DNA of 64,000 nt from Akebia trifoliata (Eukaryota; Streptophyta; Magnoliopsida; Ranunculales; Lardizabalaceae). The notes beneath the pieces were generated by a model. The model was not told the origin of the DNA and made no database searches. It saw only the letters and a list, made by a program, of their open reading frames with translations. Position 1 is the first letter of the stretch. Every line of letters starts with the position of its first letter. A program made the translations under genes and the position numbers. Shown here piece by piece: positions 22,747 to 35,481 of the stretch. The stretch spans positions 13,719,040 through 13,783,039 of the forward strand of contig CM030705.1 in assembly GCA_017979445.1 (NCBI GenBank), written 5' to 3'.

Positions 22747-23830
22747 CTATAAGTGCATCATAAAACCCACAAAAATATTGTAGTAACATATAAAACATGT
22801 CAAAATGCCTTTTCCAGCCATAAAATCAGACATCTCGCCCTCCAACCACTCAAGACGAACATCTACTGATCGTAATGCACAAAAAATCTCTCTGAATTGT
22901 TTGTTCTTTATAAACATCTTTAACGTATAACTATAAAGATCATTATTGGTGGGTACATCTGGTAGCTGGTCTAAGAGCTTATTCAACTCTTGAATACTAC
23001 CTTTCTTAAGTAAAGTGAGATTGGTAGAAGCGGATATCTGACTGTGGACTGCATCTGCGAGCTTCTCCAATGACTGGCCAATTCGCATAGTAGTAGTCAT
23101 CTTCTACCATGACTTTGAGGTGGTAGAGTATCTTCACTTCTGCGTCGAACGTGGACTGTGGGTGAGGGTACAATAGGAGTAGCATCATCAGGAGTAAAGT
23201 CTAGAAGTGTTTGAGACTTTGGATGCTGGGTCGGCATGACATCATCTAGATCATCCTCATCAAGATTCTCATCCTGAGGTATTAATGCAGATGGCATTGT
23301 ACCAGATGCATGTGACTACATCCGGCTACTAGTGGCATATGTGTCTCCAAAGATGAAATCCAATTGTTTCGCAAACTTCAGAGGTTGCTTTCGAAATATT
23401 GCATCTTTTGGATGATGTTATAAAAAATAAAAAATCATATTTTATATAAAGAGACAAAAATCTTAAAATAAATAAAATGAAAAATTAACGAGAAATGTAC
23501 CTCTAACCACCTATCCCACCACTCATCACTTGCATCTAACATACCATCATCATAAGAGACGCCAGTATTCGTGCAAATCTTATTCCAACGTCCCCAAATG
23601 TCTTTTTGTCTATCCACTTGTTCTTCATTTACCCTCTATCGTAATAAACATTAGTTCTTTTATTAAACTCCTTAACTAAGAAATCATAATCGATTTTGTC
23701 AAGCACTTTATGCGGTGTCATCCCCTTCTTAACTAATTCATAGTAGATCTCGACCTAAACTTCATGTTGTTTGGGTGTCCAATCTGCTTTTGCATTCTTT
23801 AAATTGTTATATTCTATCTGCCAATGGTAA
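22747..23830 (-). pseudogene. Myb/SANT-like DNA-binding protein of Harbinger B (transposition partner)
   Basis: PIF/Harbinger elements carry a second gene whose Myb/SANT-like protein binds the element ends and brings in the transposase. On the minus strand from about 23815, KADWTPKQHEV, then YYELVKKGM, FNKRTNVYYD, a KNKW turn, KDIWGRWNKICTNTGVSYDD and DASDEWWDRWLE reproduce the Myb_DNA-bind_3 domain order. After a likely intron (about 23500-23300), an acidic and Ser/Pro-rich linker follows (23297-23097), then a C-terminal helical part (23100-22747) beginning MRIGQSLEKLADAV. At least one stop (near 23757) and frame changes break it. It is divergent in place from the transposase only by order: both are read in the same direction. 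Confidence 0.75.
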
Positions 23831-24367
23831 TAACAAGAGACGATAGTAGAACGAAATATTAAATGATCTATTTCAATTAATCATGTAAATTATTTGATTA
23901 CTTACACCATCTCAACCTACAATTTTTGCACAATGTATAATCAAATAGAGAAACCAGGAGGCAATGTCAGGTTATCATATAGATAGCCGGAAGAACGCAC
24001 AATTCTCAGTTCCACGGTGAGGGAGCCTTGTGTTCTCAATCTTTGACTGTACAAAATACAGTAATTGTTGTATATGTGTTGTGGGTGTGTGTGTGTGTTC
24101 TCAGTAAATGGAAAACAACCTAGGACTGCTCATTTCAATTATTATTGAACTAGAATCAACTCTCATGTTTTGAACTAGCAATCAACAGATGAGACTGAAA
24201 AGTCACCAGTTATTTGCACGTAACTAACTAAAATTTAAATTTTATCGAGACCAATTCATAAAGAGATACAAAGCTTGTAATATTTTAGAAAAGGCATTAC
24301 TATTGAAATCATGTTGAAATCACAGTGATAATTTCATTACTATTGAATGTAATCATTGTACCCATTC

Positions 24368-27359
24368 TGTGGCGCCCTGCCGAACGTTAACACAATTCCC
24401 CATGTCAGATCTCGAGGTAGTAGGTGACACCTCGAAATTTCGGCATGGTCTCCTCTGTTTATGTTAGCATTCCAAGGTGTTCAACCTGCACCTGATAGAC
24501 GACATACAATCCTGCATATAAACAAACAAAATAGAATACGAGCGGAAGCCTATATACATCAAATAATATACGGTATATCAGAGTGCGGAAGAAGAAATTT
24601 ACGGGATTATACAAAAATTTCCCACTCTAACAGGAGTCTTAACGCTTAATACAAATCTATAATACTCCTAAACAAATCGACCCACTAGGGGGTGTAGTCT
24701 CAATACTCACCAGGTGACGAACTCTGGTTGTCTATCTGACCGACCAGATGGTCTTCACTCGTGCTCTATACCTGCCTCGCCAAGCTCTGAATCTGAGACT
24801 AAAAAATGGAGAAGGAAAGGGTGAGTAACAATGGTTACCCAGTAAGGAAGCAACAATTTCTGCCAATAACCTCTCCTAACATGAACGAATAAACATACTG
24901 AATCATTTTAAAATAAACAAAATTTTACAGAATAAACTACGATTAACTGGTACATATAGCCAAGGATGAGCAACTAAACATTTTAAAACTGACATTACAT
25001 CAATCAGTATTATTCACTATAACATTCTCTTTTTATACAAATCTAATTTGATCAAATGGAAACATTAAACGTGCATTTCATTTTATATATCAAAATAAGC
25101 AACAGATACATAATACACAATGGTGGAGTATTGGAATTAGAGAGTTGGAATTCACGACTGGATCACTCCCAGTCGGGACATGATATTACAATTCTTCTCT
25201 AGTTTTTAGTTCCTGATTTTGTGGCCGGTCGCTGCACTTACCACGTTTGGTTGACTATTTATCCGGCTCAGGCTGGCCGTTTGACGTGACCGTAAGCAAT
25301 GGGTCTCTTTTCGATGTGTCAAAACGTTCGACTATTATAGATTGTTAGTGATCACTGACCAATCATCTTCATCTATGCCTATCAGGCGTACATGTGATTC
25401 CCAAATATACAAACCATTCGTATACGACCACCTTTACATTACAAATTCACTGGTAAAGATAGAGAGGAATATCCCAGATTCCAGTTGTGACTCCACTCTC
25501 ATACGCGTCCCATACCACGTATGAGTTTGGTGGTCCCTACCGTACATCCCAGGATAGTACATCACTCCAGATGATATGACGCACTATCCCTTCAACCATT
25601 CACAGACTCTTTAACAGCTCACAAAATAGCTACATATATATTATTTTCATTTGAAAATCAAAGAGAAATTAACAATACAAGGTTGAGAATAGATATCCAG
25701 TTTCCTACCATGCAAGTGTGGCCACCCCGCCTAAAATAAACAGCATAACGGAAACGTAAACAGCGCCTTGCGCTAACAGAAATTTAAATAAACATGCAAC
25801 CAATAATATTATCCCTGGATATCTGTTCACCAACCTGCACACAACACAACAACGTAAAATGCAGACATCACCCCTCGGGTGTGACTCTGACATTTTACCG
25901 TTTCATACCCTTTTTCCCTTTTTTCGATTTTTACAATTTTCAATCTCTTCAATAAAACATCCATTTTCTGATATTTATCAACTCAATATGAGTTCATTGA
26001 ATATTAAATCACATTTTCCAACTAAAGAATTTATTTTTATCAATAATATTGAAAAAAATACAAATTTTATATCCAAACGGGGTCCGAGCAATGCACAAGA
26101 CCCAATTTATGGAAATAACCCGTTAAAATACCCTACCCACGTATAATTTGTTAAAAATACAATTAAACATATCAAATATGCAATTTCTGGCGTAAATTTT
26201 TGAAATAATAAAAGAATTCTATATTTTGGAAATACATCCAAATTTTTCCAATAAAATCCTAAATGCAATTTTCACAATCTACAATTACTAATAGAAATTG
26301 AGAGTTCCTTACCATCACTAGACGACGGAATTGAAGTACGTGCGCAAAAATTGAGGCGATCGACACGGAAATCGAGATGGACCGAACTTCGAAGCGGTTG
26401 ATTTTCGAAACCGGCCTGGTGGTTTCGAAGATCTCGATGTGCTCGTCTCTTCTCCCTTCTACGACGGAGGACGGTTTGACCCCGAAACTGATGAAAACCG
26501 AGGTCAAAATTACGAACTCTCCGTATAAAAATACGACTGATTTTTGACGATATCGGGTGAAATAGAAAGTGAAACGAAGAAAGGTTGGGAGGGTTTTGTA
26601 GAGAACGTAGCTGCGGACATTTCTCCCTTCTGCGTCGATTGTCGACAGCGAGCCGTTTGCACGAGATCTGAGGTGGAAGTTTGAAAGAAAAATAAATTTT
26701 TTTTTCCGTATATGTCTCGGCTGAAATGACGAGTTGGGGAAGATGAGATTAAAAAAAAATTTAAATATTATTTATATAAAATTTGGGACGAATTCGGTAT
26801 TTCGCCTATTATTTTGATCGACGATAACTTGGTCATTCGGTCTCCAAAACTGACAAATGAATACTCTATTTTGCCTAATTTTTCGTTCCGGATCTAATGG
26901 CATAGTCAATTTCTACAAATTATGTCTTTATCAAAAATTTACATTTTTGGCCTGAGGTGACCTCTAAACTTGATGTCGTTTTTGTTTTTGACGATAATTC
27001 GACTTCCTGATCTCCAAAAATGACAAATAAATAGTCCACGTTCAATAATTTTTCGTTACGAATCCAATGGTGTAATCGAATCTTAAAAATTCTTACTCTA
27101 GCAAAATGTCACTATTTTAGCCTGATCCGACTCGGTATTCGAGGATTTGTAACTTTTTTATTCGGACTCGCACTTGAACGTGCTTACAGGCTAAACTATA
27201 TTTTTTGATCCTTTTGAATCCAATGGTGAAGTCAGATTCTATTAAAAATGATCAGAAATATCCAAAATTTTACCCCTAAGTCCCACTTTCAAGATTTTCT
27301 TAAAATTTCACTATTTATTTTTGTCCTCGAGATATGAATTAAAAATTCGGGGTGTTACA
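24368..27359 (-). mobile_element. Solo LTR, 2992 bp, with perfect 5-bp target duplication CATTC
   Basis: The segment begins TGTGGCGCCCTGCCG and ends CGGGGTGTTACA, and is flanked by CATTC on both sides (24363-24367 and 27360-27364). It is a copy of 54756-57583. Ends of the form TGTAACACCCCG (seen reading the minus strand from 27359) and a length near 3 kb fit the long LTRs of Tekay/Del-type chromoviruses; this and the minus orientation are inferences. No internal retrotransposon sequence is attached, so it is the product of LTR-LTR recombination. It interrupts Harbinger B. Confidence 0.85.
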
Positions 27360-28552
27360 CATTCGAAGTTTTCCATTAAAGTAATCATTGTACCTATTAA
27401 AAAAATACCTTATTAAAGTAATCGTCCACTTGGGTGCAATTTTTCAAAGCTTTTTGGATCACAACTTTTCAAAAGGTAATTATTGCAACTCTTCAATATG
27501 GTACACAACATTTGAAACAAAAAATGTCACATTCAAATATTATTATACATCTTACAATCCCCCACTAGATTGTAATATTAGAAACATAATCATACTGACA
27601 TTATTATGCATATGAAAAGTATCTTTCGATTTAAACACTTTAGTTAGTGTAAGTATTTCAAAGTTATAATGAATACCACGGTGGCCTAAGCTTAATACAA
27701 GTTTTCTTAATGTTAAAATCGAAAACATCACTCACATTATAATATTTAGTTCCAATAAGAAGTTCATATCAATTTTAGTACTATTATGACCTTGTACTAC
27801 ATCCCAATTTCACGATCATTTACAAGAATAAACCCCGAGTTCTTGTTAGAAGTGGCACCACTTCTATGTTCATATAAGTGAAGTTTCTAAATATATTTCT
27901 ACTTTAAACTTTATTTGCTAAAAGAAATATACAAGTTGACTGTGTTAAAAGAACATGAATTGAGATAATGAGAGTGAAACAATTGGATTTCAATTGGATT
28001 GAGATAATGAATTGAGATAGTTACTAATAAAAAATTTGAAACAGATTGCATTGAATTTTAAAATTACTAAGAAGAAAGTTTAATCCATGTGCCAAAGAAC
28101 AGATCAATGTGTATCAATACAAGATTCAAAGAACAGAGTTTGGATCCTATTCTAAACAAATTAATGTTTTGTTTAATCCAAATGATCAGACCATTGAGTC
28201 CTCGTAAACCAATTGTAGTCGAGAGTACAATATGAATCATCCAAAACAACAAGTCTGATTAGAATTATCCAAGATAGCAAACAACCCATGAAAATAGCAA
28301 CCCAATCAAACACATACTAAGAGAGTGCAAGAAAATGAAATTTGAACATGATCAAATAGCCCATGAAAAGTGGACTAATGGTACAAAAGTTGAACGTCAC
28401 ATTGAAGAAATTCAGACTACGATGTAACGTTACATTGAAGAAAAATAACAACTCAGTCATCTTGTAATTATGATTTAGATTAGTTTTAAAAAATAAAAAT
28501 TTTCTATAACTCTCATCGAGAAAATTAAAATAAGTAAAACCAAGTTATTTTT

Positions 28553-28960
28553 CCAAATCGAAAAATTTCAAGTTATTTTTACAAATTCATTTTATAAACA
28601 GAAAAATTCCAAATCGAAAAATTCCAATTTCATTTTATAAACAGAAAAATTCCAAATCGAAAAATTCCAAGTTTTTTTTACATATTCACACAAATTCAAA
28701 GAAAAATTATACAAAACAAGCAATAATTCAAACAAAAAAACAAGCAACAATTAAAATCAACAACAATCATTCACAAAAATTTCAAACAAAAAAATTTCTA
28801 AAAGGCGTGAATCGATGCAATTTCTAACAAAAATTGCTTGTTTCTAACAAAAATTTCTAAAAGGCTTTAGTCGATTTCAATCGATGCAATTTCTAACAAA
28901 AAATTTTCTAAAAGACGTTAATCAACAACAATCATTCACAAAAATTTCTAACAAAAATTT
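28553..28960. repeat. Short A-rich tandem repeats in Harbinger B
   Basis: Two copies of a roughly 48-bp unit containing TTTTATAAACAGAAAAATTCC and AAATCGAAAAATTCCA lie at 28583-28675. A second set of TTTCTAACAAAAATTTCTAAAAGGC units lies at 28793-28940. It is non-coding, at the 5' (upstream) side of the Harbinger B genes. Confidence 0.7.
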
Positions 28961-30114
28961 ATTTTAATAAAAATCAACCAAAAAATTACAACCCTAACAT
29001 AAAATTTTCTATTAATATGCAATTTCGTCAACAATTACACAAATTGAAATCGATGAGAGAGAAAGAGAGAGCTCACAGAGATTGGAAAAGGAGTTAATCG
29101 AAGAAATTGATCAAACGGAGGGATTTATTTCGATCTGATTTCGAATCGTCGTCGTCAATGCCGTTGGATTCAATAGGGCAGTTAATGGCGTCGATTTTCG
29201 TCCGTGTCTTGATCAGGGTTGGGTTCAAAGATGAATGGTGTCGATCGACGGTGGGTTTTTCAAGCCGGTGGGTTTCGTTTTACCGATGCAAACGTCGTCA
29301 TCAATGGGTTTCGTTTGAATAAAGATACCGGTGTTGTCGTCGTCAAAGGGTTAGATCGGTGCTTCGGTGGTCGTCGTCGTCAGTGAGATCAGTCGGTTGG
29401 TCATCGTCTTCAATGAGATCAGTCGGATGTAGAAATCGAAGGGTGAAGTGTGAACGAGGTTATAATCGCGGACAGTGGTGGAATTTTTAAAAAAGTCGAA
29501 GGGCATAACAGTCACTTCACTTAACTGCGTTTTAATGCTGTTGCGCGAAGCTCCTCCCATTCGCTTTTCAAAACAGCGGTAAAAATTGGAAATTTGTGTT
29601 AAAATTTTCAAAAAGCCGCGTTTTGACTCTGTATCAAACACGAAAAAAAAACAAAACGCAGCGTTTTGATGCAAACGCCGGTAAAATTACGTTTTGAAGC
29701 GCAATCAATCGCCCCCCTAAACTTTAATCGCGCTTGTGGTAATCAAGGATTTTAAACTTTCATAACAAGGGCATCTCCTTTTTCTAAAGAATACAGTTTC
29801 CCCTCTTACACTAGGGGCATTCGTTTTCAAATTATGTTCAATTATCCCTAGTGCAATGTTCCCTATCAAACTAGGGGCATTTTGGTTCTGAAGCGTGATC
29901 AATTTCAACCCCAAAGGATAAGGTTAACTTTGAATTAAAGGTTACCCTCTTGATAGCAATTTTGAAAACTCTTAAGATTTAAAGAGAGTTAAAATGTTTA
30001 CTAGACCTTCATAAAATCTAATTTTTTATTTAAAAAAAAAAATCAAATGCAGTGTAAATCCCCTATTTATTCCCAAAAAAATTAGTTCATTACTCTTTCA
30101 CCCTGGGTAGGTAT

Positions 30115-32663
30115 TGTAGACACCCAAATTTGACCAGGCCCTCGACGCAAAATGCCTCCAAAATCGAAAAAATTGGAATGGGCTCCGAAGCCCAAACCTA
30201 CAAAAATCCAATTTATTTTATCATTATTTTTCAATAAAATGGTTTGAGACTTCCCACGTGGCCCACGAGCCAAAAACATCTCATCACCCTCCTACATTCT
30301 TAAACCCAACCCAATGCAAGTCCAAACCCATCCTTATCCTACCAGCTACCCAAGTCCATTCAATTCAACCCATTCAACCTAAACCCATCTTTATTCTACT
30401 CATTACCTATGCCTATTCAACTCAACCCAACACATTATCCAAGTCCAATTCTCTACCCAAGCCCAACATCACAACCAATCATCCAATATGACACATGTCC
30501 TTACCTCATCTCACCTCCCTCATCAAACCACCAACTCTAATCACCTTAACTATCTCATTACTTATCTCTAAATATCATCTACCCACACCTCCAACCTACA
30601 CCTCCAACCTAACCTATTCTATCAATTCTCTCAAATCAAACACTTATAACCTACACCTCCCCCTAATCTACCCACATCATTCCCTACAAAACCCATCTTT
30701 ACAACCTAAACCTACACCTATCCTCTCAAATCAAACACTCATCCTTTCCTATCAACTCATCTCAACCCTTCATTTCCACCCACTTTGACACATGTCATTA
30801 TCTCCCTCACCCTCCCAAAATATCATCAACCACTCCCTTAAATCCTTCATTCTCTTAAATCAAATATCATTTCATCACAACTACCATCTTAAACTCACCT
30901 CATCAAACATTTCACCCAAATGGGTTGGATAGGTGAAAGCGCCCTCGATCCGCGGGGTGTGCGGATCCGCTTTTGACCCTTGAGGTTTGGGAGTCGCCAC
31001 CTAGTTATTATGGTCTAGAAACCAAACTGACTCTACAATGGATAAAAAAGAACTAATCTACTACAGAAATCTGAATCTGGGGATCATGTTACGGGGTTGG
31101 AAGGTGTTAGGCACCAACCCCGCCCGGCCAATGCCGGTCTCTACTTATTCCAAATATAACTACATCGCTAATGACAAAACCTAGATTAAAAAAATAATGA
31201 AAAATCTTACCTTCGATCTGCAAAAGTACTATTCCCTCAGATCTAGTGAAAATAGCTCCTTGTACCGTACTCCTTACTTTGTTCTGTCTTCAGATCTGAT
31301 TTTTGATCTTCGAGGTAAGGTATCTCCTTTTTGGATCTGGATGCTGTGAATTTGTTGTGGATTTTTGGAGTGTTTTTGAAATATTTCTAGGTGTTTTTTA
31401 GCCTAAAATCGAAGTAGGGGTGTTAGGGAAGGAGTTGGGACTCCAAAATTAGGGTTTTGAGGAGGTTGTGGAGGCTTCTTCACCTACTTTTTCTAAGGTT
31501 TTTTCTTTGATACGAAAATAGGGTGTGGAGGCTCCTATTTATAAAGTTTTTTAGAAGCATTTTGGTAATTTGGTCATTTTTAGTGATTTTATCGTGAAGC
31601 TTCTTTTTGGTCTGCAATATGATGATTTCTACGTTTCTGGGATCGTATTTTCCTAGCGTAGCGTGGTTTCTAAGGTTTTGTCAGTTCGAGATACCTCATC
31701 CGGATTTCTGAAATACATCTGGTGACAAAATAAAGCACTGGAATAAACATCCATCATTTGGAACCGTTACGATCGGGTGGACGAGTTGATTAATCAGGCG
31801 AGTGCAAAAATGGGGTGTCTACAGTAGGATCCAAACCATTTGGGTCAAAACTCACCCATTTAACCTTCTTACACAAATACCCCTCAAACCCCATCAATTT
31901 ACACATACCTTTCTCTTAAACCCCACACCATTCTACCACTTCTCATCATTTCACCCAACTTTACCCTTAAAATAACTCCTCAACTTCTATAAAAACCCCT
32001 TAATTCTCCTCTTACAACAACTAATGAAAATTTTACAAAAAATCCTCTAAAAAGATAACTTTCTTCTTACTACTCTCAACCCTCAACTCACCTTACATCT
32101 CACAACTCTCAACTCTCAAACTTCTCTCAAACAAATCAAGGAAGAAAAAAAGAAGTCAAGAAAAGTCAAAGGAAGTCAAGGAAAGGTCAAGGTGGGTTTG
32201 ACAAAAGGAACACCCCCTTCAACTCCTTTTCTCTACACTTTCACACACACTACAATGATTTGAGTCCTTCAAGGGCCCCTTTTTCAATAAGGGTGCCCTC
32301 AATGGAGTAAATCAACATCAAAGCCCCTCATGCTTGAGGGCACACATCGAGTTTTCTTTTCGATTTTATTTTATTTATTTTTTTATTTAAAAAAAAACCG
32401 AATCCGAAGTTACCACATTACGTGGGTGAAGTAGGGTGCCTAACACCTTCCTTACTCCATAAATGGACTCCTTTACCTTGAATCAAGGTTGGACCATGTA
32501 CCCTATCCATATGTGAGTCATCAAAATGTCAAAATGACATGTTTTTCAAAAAGTGCAACTTTGGGTGACCATTCACGCCCATTTCCGAAAATGAATGGTG
32601 GCGACTCCAAAAGACCCCAAAGTGGATGGATGTTTCAAAAATGTTGAAAATCCCATGTCCACA
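30115..32663 (+). mobile_element. Solo LTR (gypsy type) inside the tandem array, itself interrupted
   Basis: It runs from TGTAGACACCCAAATTTGAC to CCCATGTCCACA. The flanking 5-mers are GGTAT (30110-30114) and AGTAT (32664-32668), one mismatch. The tandem unit of the surrounding array is cut by it: the unit is complete when 30114 is joined to 32669. It contains a second solo LTR (30934-31823), so its own length is about 1.65 kb. The pyrimidine-rich CCCAACCCAA stretch (30290-30930) gives long meaningless open frames. Confidence 0.8.
30934..31823 (-). mobile_element. Solo LTR nested in solo LTR, inverted copy of 33745-35267 family
   Basis: Read on the minus strand it starts TGTAGACACCCCATTTTTGC (31823) and ends GGCGCTTTCA (30934), like the 3' LTR at 33745-35267, but is shorter (890 against 1523 bp). 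Flanking 5-mers are ATAGG and GTAGG, one mismatch. Confidence 0.8.
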
Positions 32664-32668
32664 AGTAT

Positions 32669-33310
32669 AGTAGGACTCCCAAAAAATTAGTTCATTACTC
32701 TTTCACTCCGAGTAGGTAGAATAGAACTTCCAAAAAAAATTAGTTCATTACTCTTTCACCCTGGACAGGTAGAGTAGGACTCCCAAAAAAATTAGTTCAT
32801 TACTCTTTCACTCCGAGTAAGTAGAGTAGGACTCCCAAAAATCTTAGTTCATTATTTTTTCATTCCGAGTAGGTAGAGTAGAACTTCCCAAAAAAAATTA
32901 GTTCATTACTCTTTCACTCTAAGTAGGTAGAGTAGAACTTTCCAAAAAAATTAGTTCATTACTCTTTCACCCTGGGCAGGTAGAGTAGGACTCCTAAAAA
33001 AATTAGTTCATTACTCTTTCACTCCGAGTAGGTAGAGTAAAACTTTTCAAAAAATTAGTTCATTATTCTTTCACCCTGGTCAAGTAGAGTAGGACTCCCA
33101 AAAAAATTAGTTCATTACTCTTTCATTCCGAGTAAGGTAGAGTAGAACTTCCAAAAAAAATTAGTTCATTACTCTTTCACCCTGGATAGGAAGAGTAGGA
33201 CTCCCAAAAAACTTAGTTCATTACTCTTTCACTCCGAGTAGGTAGAGTAGAACTTCCAAAAAAAAAAATAAGTTCATTACTCTGTCACCCAGGGTAGGTA
33301 GAGTATAACA
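32669..33310 (+). repeat. Tandem array of about 57-bp units with alternating unit types
   Basis: About eleven units share the core TTAGTTCATTACTCTTTCA. The units alternate between a form reading CCCTGG..AGGTAGAGTAGGACTCCC and one reading CTCCGAGTAGGTAGAGTAGAACTTCC, so the true repeat is a dimer of about 113 bp. A further partial unit lies at 30070-30114, on the other side of the solo LTR. It is non-coding and belongs to the 3' internal region of the gypsy remnant. Confidence 0.9.
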
Positions 33311-33744
33311 TTCAACTTTTTCCCAACTTTTGCTCAGATTTTTTTCAAACTTCATATTTTTTTCAAGTTTTTGTTTAAAGTTAAATTTTTTTTTCAGGTT
33401 TTCCTAGATTTTATGTTTTGCTCAGATTTTACTCAGTTTTATTCAAATTTTGCTCAGACCCTTTGAGATTTATCTCAGGTTTCAAGTGCACACACTTGCA
33501 AATTTTAGTCACAGAGTATTTTTTAAAATTCAAGAATCTGACACAGTCAGTGAGAGCTCTCGTTCGAGGACCTGACAACCTTTTGTTCGGAGAGAGTTTT
33601 ACTCTCAAGGATCCAACGTCTCGACGAATTGCTAAACAGACTGCAAAATGAACTGTCACTAGCTTTGACATTCAGATATTGCATTATCTACCAAAATAGA
33701 TTTGCTATCTAGTTTGTTTCAACCCTCTACCAAAGAGGGGCATC

Positions 33745-35267
33745 TGTAGATACCACATTTTCGCACTTACCTGATTAATCAACTTGTCAACCCGATCGCA
33801 ATGGTTCCCAATGATGGATGTTTATTCTATTATTATATTTTGTTACTAGATATGTTTCAGAAATTCGGATGAGGTATCTCAAACTAACAAAACCTTAGAA
33901 ACCACGCTTCGCTAGAAAAATATAACTCTAAAAACATAGAAATTATCATCTTATACACAAAAAGAAGCTTCATGATAAAAATCACTAAAAAATGATCAAA
34001 TTACCCCTAACCTTAAAAAATATCCCTAGAGCCTACGTTACGCTTAGGAAAATCCTTTCAAATACATAAAACAACAAATCAAAATCAAATAAATCATTTC
34101 GCCAATTTTTACAAAATTACGAAAATGCCCATTACAAAGTTCACTACTATTTCACACAAAAAATTTCATAAATGATAAAAACCAACATTCCTATTGAATT
34201 CCTTACGAAAAATCGATTTCAAAACATCCTGGAACATTGAAAACTGAATTAAAACGCAAAAAGTCATCTCCGAGGGTAAAACAATAATTTTATAATTTTA
34301 ATTAATAAAAATTTCGAAATTAATAATTAAAATATTAATTAATGTAAAGTAAAATCTTAATTAAAATCTTAAAGTCAATCAAGTAAGACTAAAGTCAAGA
34401 TATTAAAATCAATCAAGTCAAAATCTTAAAGTCAATCAAATAAGACTAAACTCAAAATCTTAAAGTCAATCAAGTAGACTAAAAGTCAAAATCTTGATAG
34501 AATTCTAATTAAATAATAACTCTATTTAAAATCATCTTAATTAAATAATAACTCTAGTTAAAATAATTATAATTAAAATATAACTCTACCTAAAACAATT
34601 ATAATTAAACAATAACTCTCTTTAAAAGAATTATAATTAAACATTAACTCTATTTAAAATGCACTTAAAAAAATCTATAAATAGGAGTCCTTACAAGCTA
34701 TTTTCGTATAAAAAAATAAACCCTAAGAAAAATAGGTTAGAAAGCTTTCTTAGCCTCCCATAAACCTTAATTTTGAAGCCTTAACTCCTTACCTAACACT
34801 CATACCTCAACTTTAATTCAAAAAGTACCTAGAAATCCATAAACAAATCAGAAAAAGTTCAGATCTAAGAAGGATATACTTCACCTTGGAGGTCTGAAGC
34901 GAATCCATTGATAGAACGAAGCGAGGAGCACTGTACAAGGAGTTGTTCTATCAAATTTGAGGGAACAAAATCGTTGCATTAAAAAATGTGACTATTTTTA
35001 TTTTATTTTTTTTATTATCTAGGTCTTTTTAGTAATGTAGTTTATTTAGGAATTAGTAGAGACCGGCGTTTGCCGGACGAGGTTGGTGCCTAACACCTTC
35101 CAACCCCGTAACGTAATTCCCAGACCCGTATTTTTTGTTTGTAGATTAGTGTTATTTACCTTTTAGAGTCAGTGTTCGGTTTCTAGACCATAATAATTAG
35201 GTGACGACTCCTAAACCTCAAAGGTCAAAAGCGGATCTGCGCACCCTGCGGATCAAAGGCGATTTCA
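33745..35267 (+). mobile_element. 3' LTR of the gypsy remnant, with polypurine tract
   Basis: It starts TGTAGATACCACATTTTCGC directly after a polypurine tract (AAAGAGGGGCATC, 33732-33744) and ends GGCGATTTCA at 35267. A repeated AAAGTCAATCAA / TTAAATAATAACTCTA segment occupies 34360-34660. The 30934-31823 solo LTR and the 7203 fragment are relatives. Confidence 0.8.
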
Positions 35268-35268
35268 C

Positions 35269-35481
35269 CTAGTGATTTTTATTATGTTTCTTAGTGTAAC
35301 TAACTCCTGTCGTTGTCTGAAATTTCTTAATTAGAGATGAATACCCCAATACATTCAATGAAGCACTGGGTATATTTCCCTTCTTAACTAATTCGACACA
35401 TATATCAACCAAAATCTTATGAAGATTGAGTATCCATCTTGTAGAATCAATATTTGACTCTGTTATTTTTTGTCTTGCCAT
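35269..35481 (-). pseudogene. Myb/SANT-like domain relic of Harbinger A
   Basis: Minus-strand codons give ARQKITESNIDSTRWILNLH, then VDICVELVKKGN, FQTTTGVSYTKK and KNH, the same domain order as in the partner gene of element B (YYELVKKG, FNKRTNVYYD). Only the first half of the domain remains, cut on one side by the LTR at 35267. It fixes the identity of the outer element on the right side of the nest. Confidence 0.65.

Larger units (their letters stand above)
19929..29717 (-). mobile_element. PIF/Harbinger element B, near-complete, with 3-bp TAA target duplication
   Basis: The left end GTGGGCGATTGATTCAG (19929) is matched by the reverse complement of the right end, GGGGGGCGATTGATTGC (from 29717): 13 of the first 14 bases agree. 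Both sides are flanked by TAA (19926-19928 and 29718-29720), the 3-bp duplication expected for this superfamily. Inside, on the minus strand, are a transposase (21254-22635) and a Myb/SANT-like DNA-binding protein (about 22747-23830). The 9.8-kb span includes a 2992-bp solo LTR at 24368-27359, so the element itself is about 6.8 kb. It sits within the gypsy remnant. Confidence 0.85.
18990..35267 (+). mobile_element. Gypsy-type LTR retrotransposon remnant: 3' internal region plus 3' LTR, heavily interrupted
   Basis: The region 18990-19925 has the CCCAAAATTCTGGGGTACGT / GTAGGCAACCT sequence and repeated GTTGAAAA..AAAAAGG units typical of the non-coding 3' internal part of plant gypsy elements. 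It continues, after the Harbinger B insertion, at 29721-30114 and then in the tandem array (32669-33310), a T-rich stretch and a polypurine tract AAAGAGGGGCATC (33732-33744). It ends in a 3' LTR, 33745-35267. No gag or pol coding part and no 5' LTR are present, so it is a truncated copy inside Harbinger A. Confidence 0.65.

Noticed and set aside
29351..29674. 107-codon minus-strand open frame near the right end of Harbinger B
   Set aside because: It lies in the terminal non-coding arm of the element, with repeated GTCGTCGTC composition; no match to the two Harbinger genes.
30258..30788. Two long Pro/Thr/Ser/Asn-rich open frames
   Set aside because: They result from the CCCAACCCAA-type pyrimidine-rich composition of an LTR; no domain and no start context.
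32669..33310. Regular repeat resembling a CRISPR array
   Set aside because: The repeated units are contiguous without unique spacers, in a plant nuclear LTR element; it is a tandem array.
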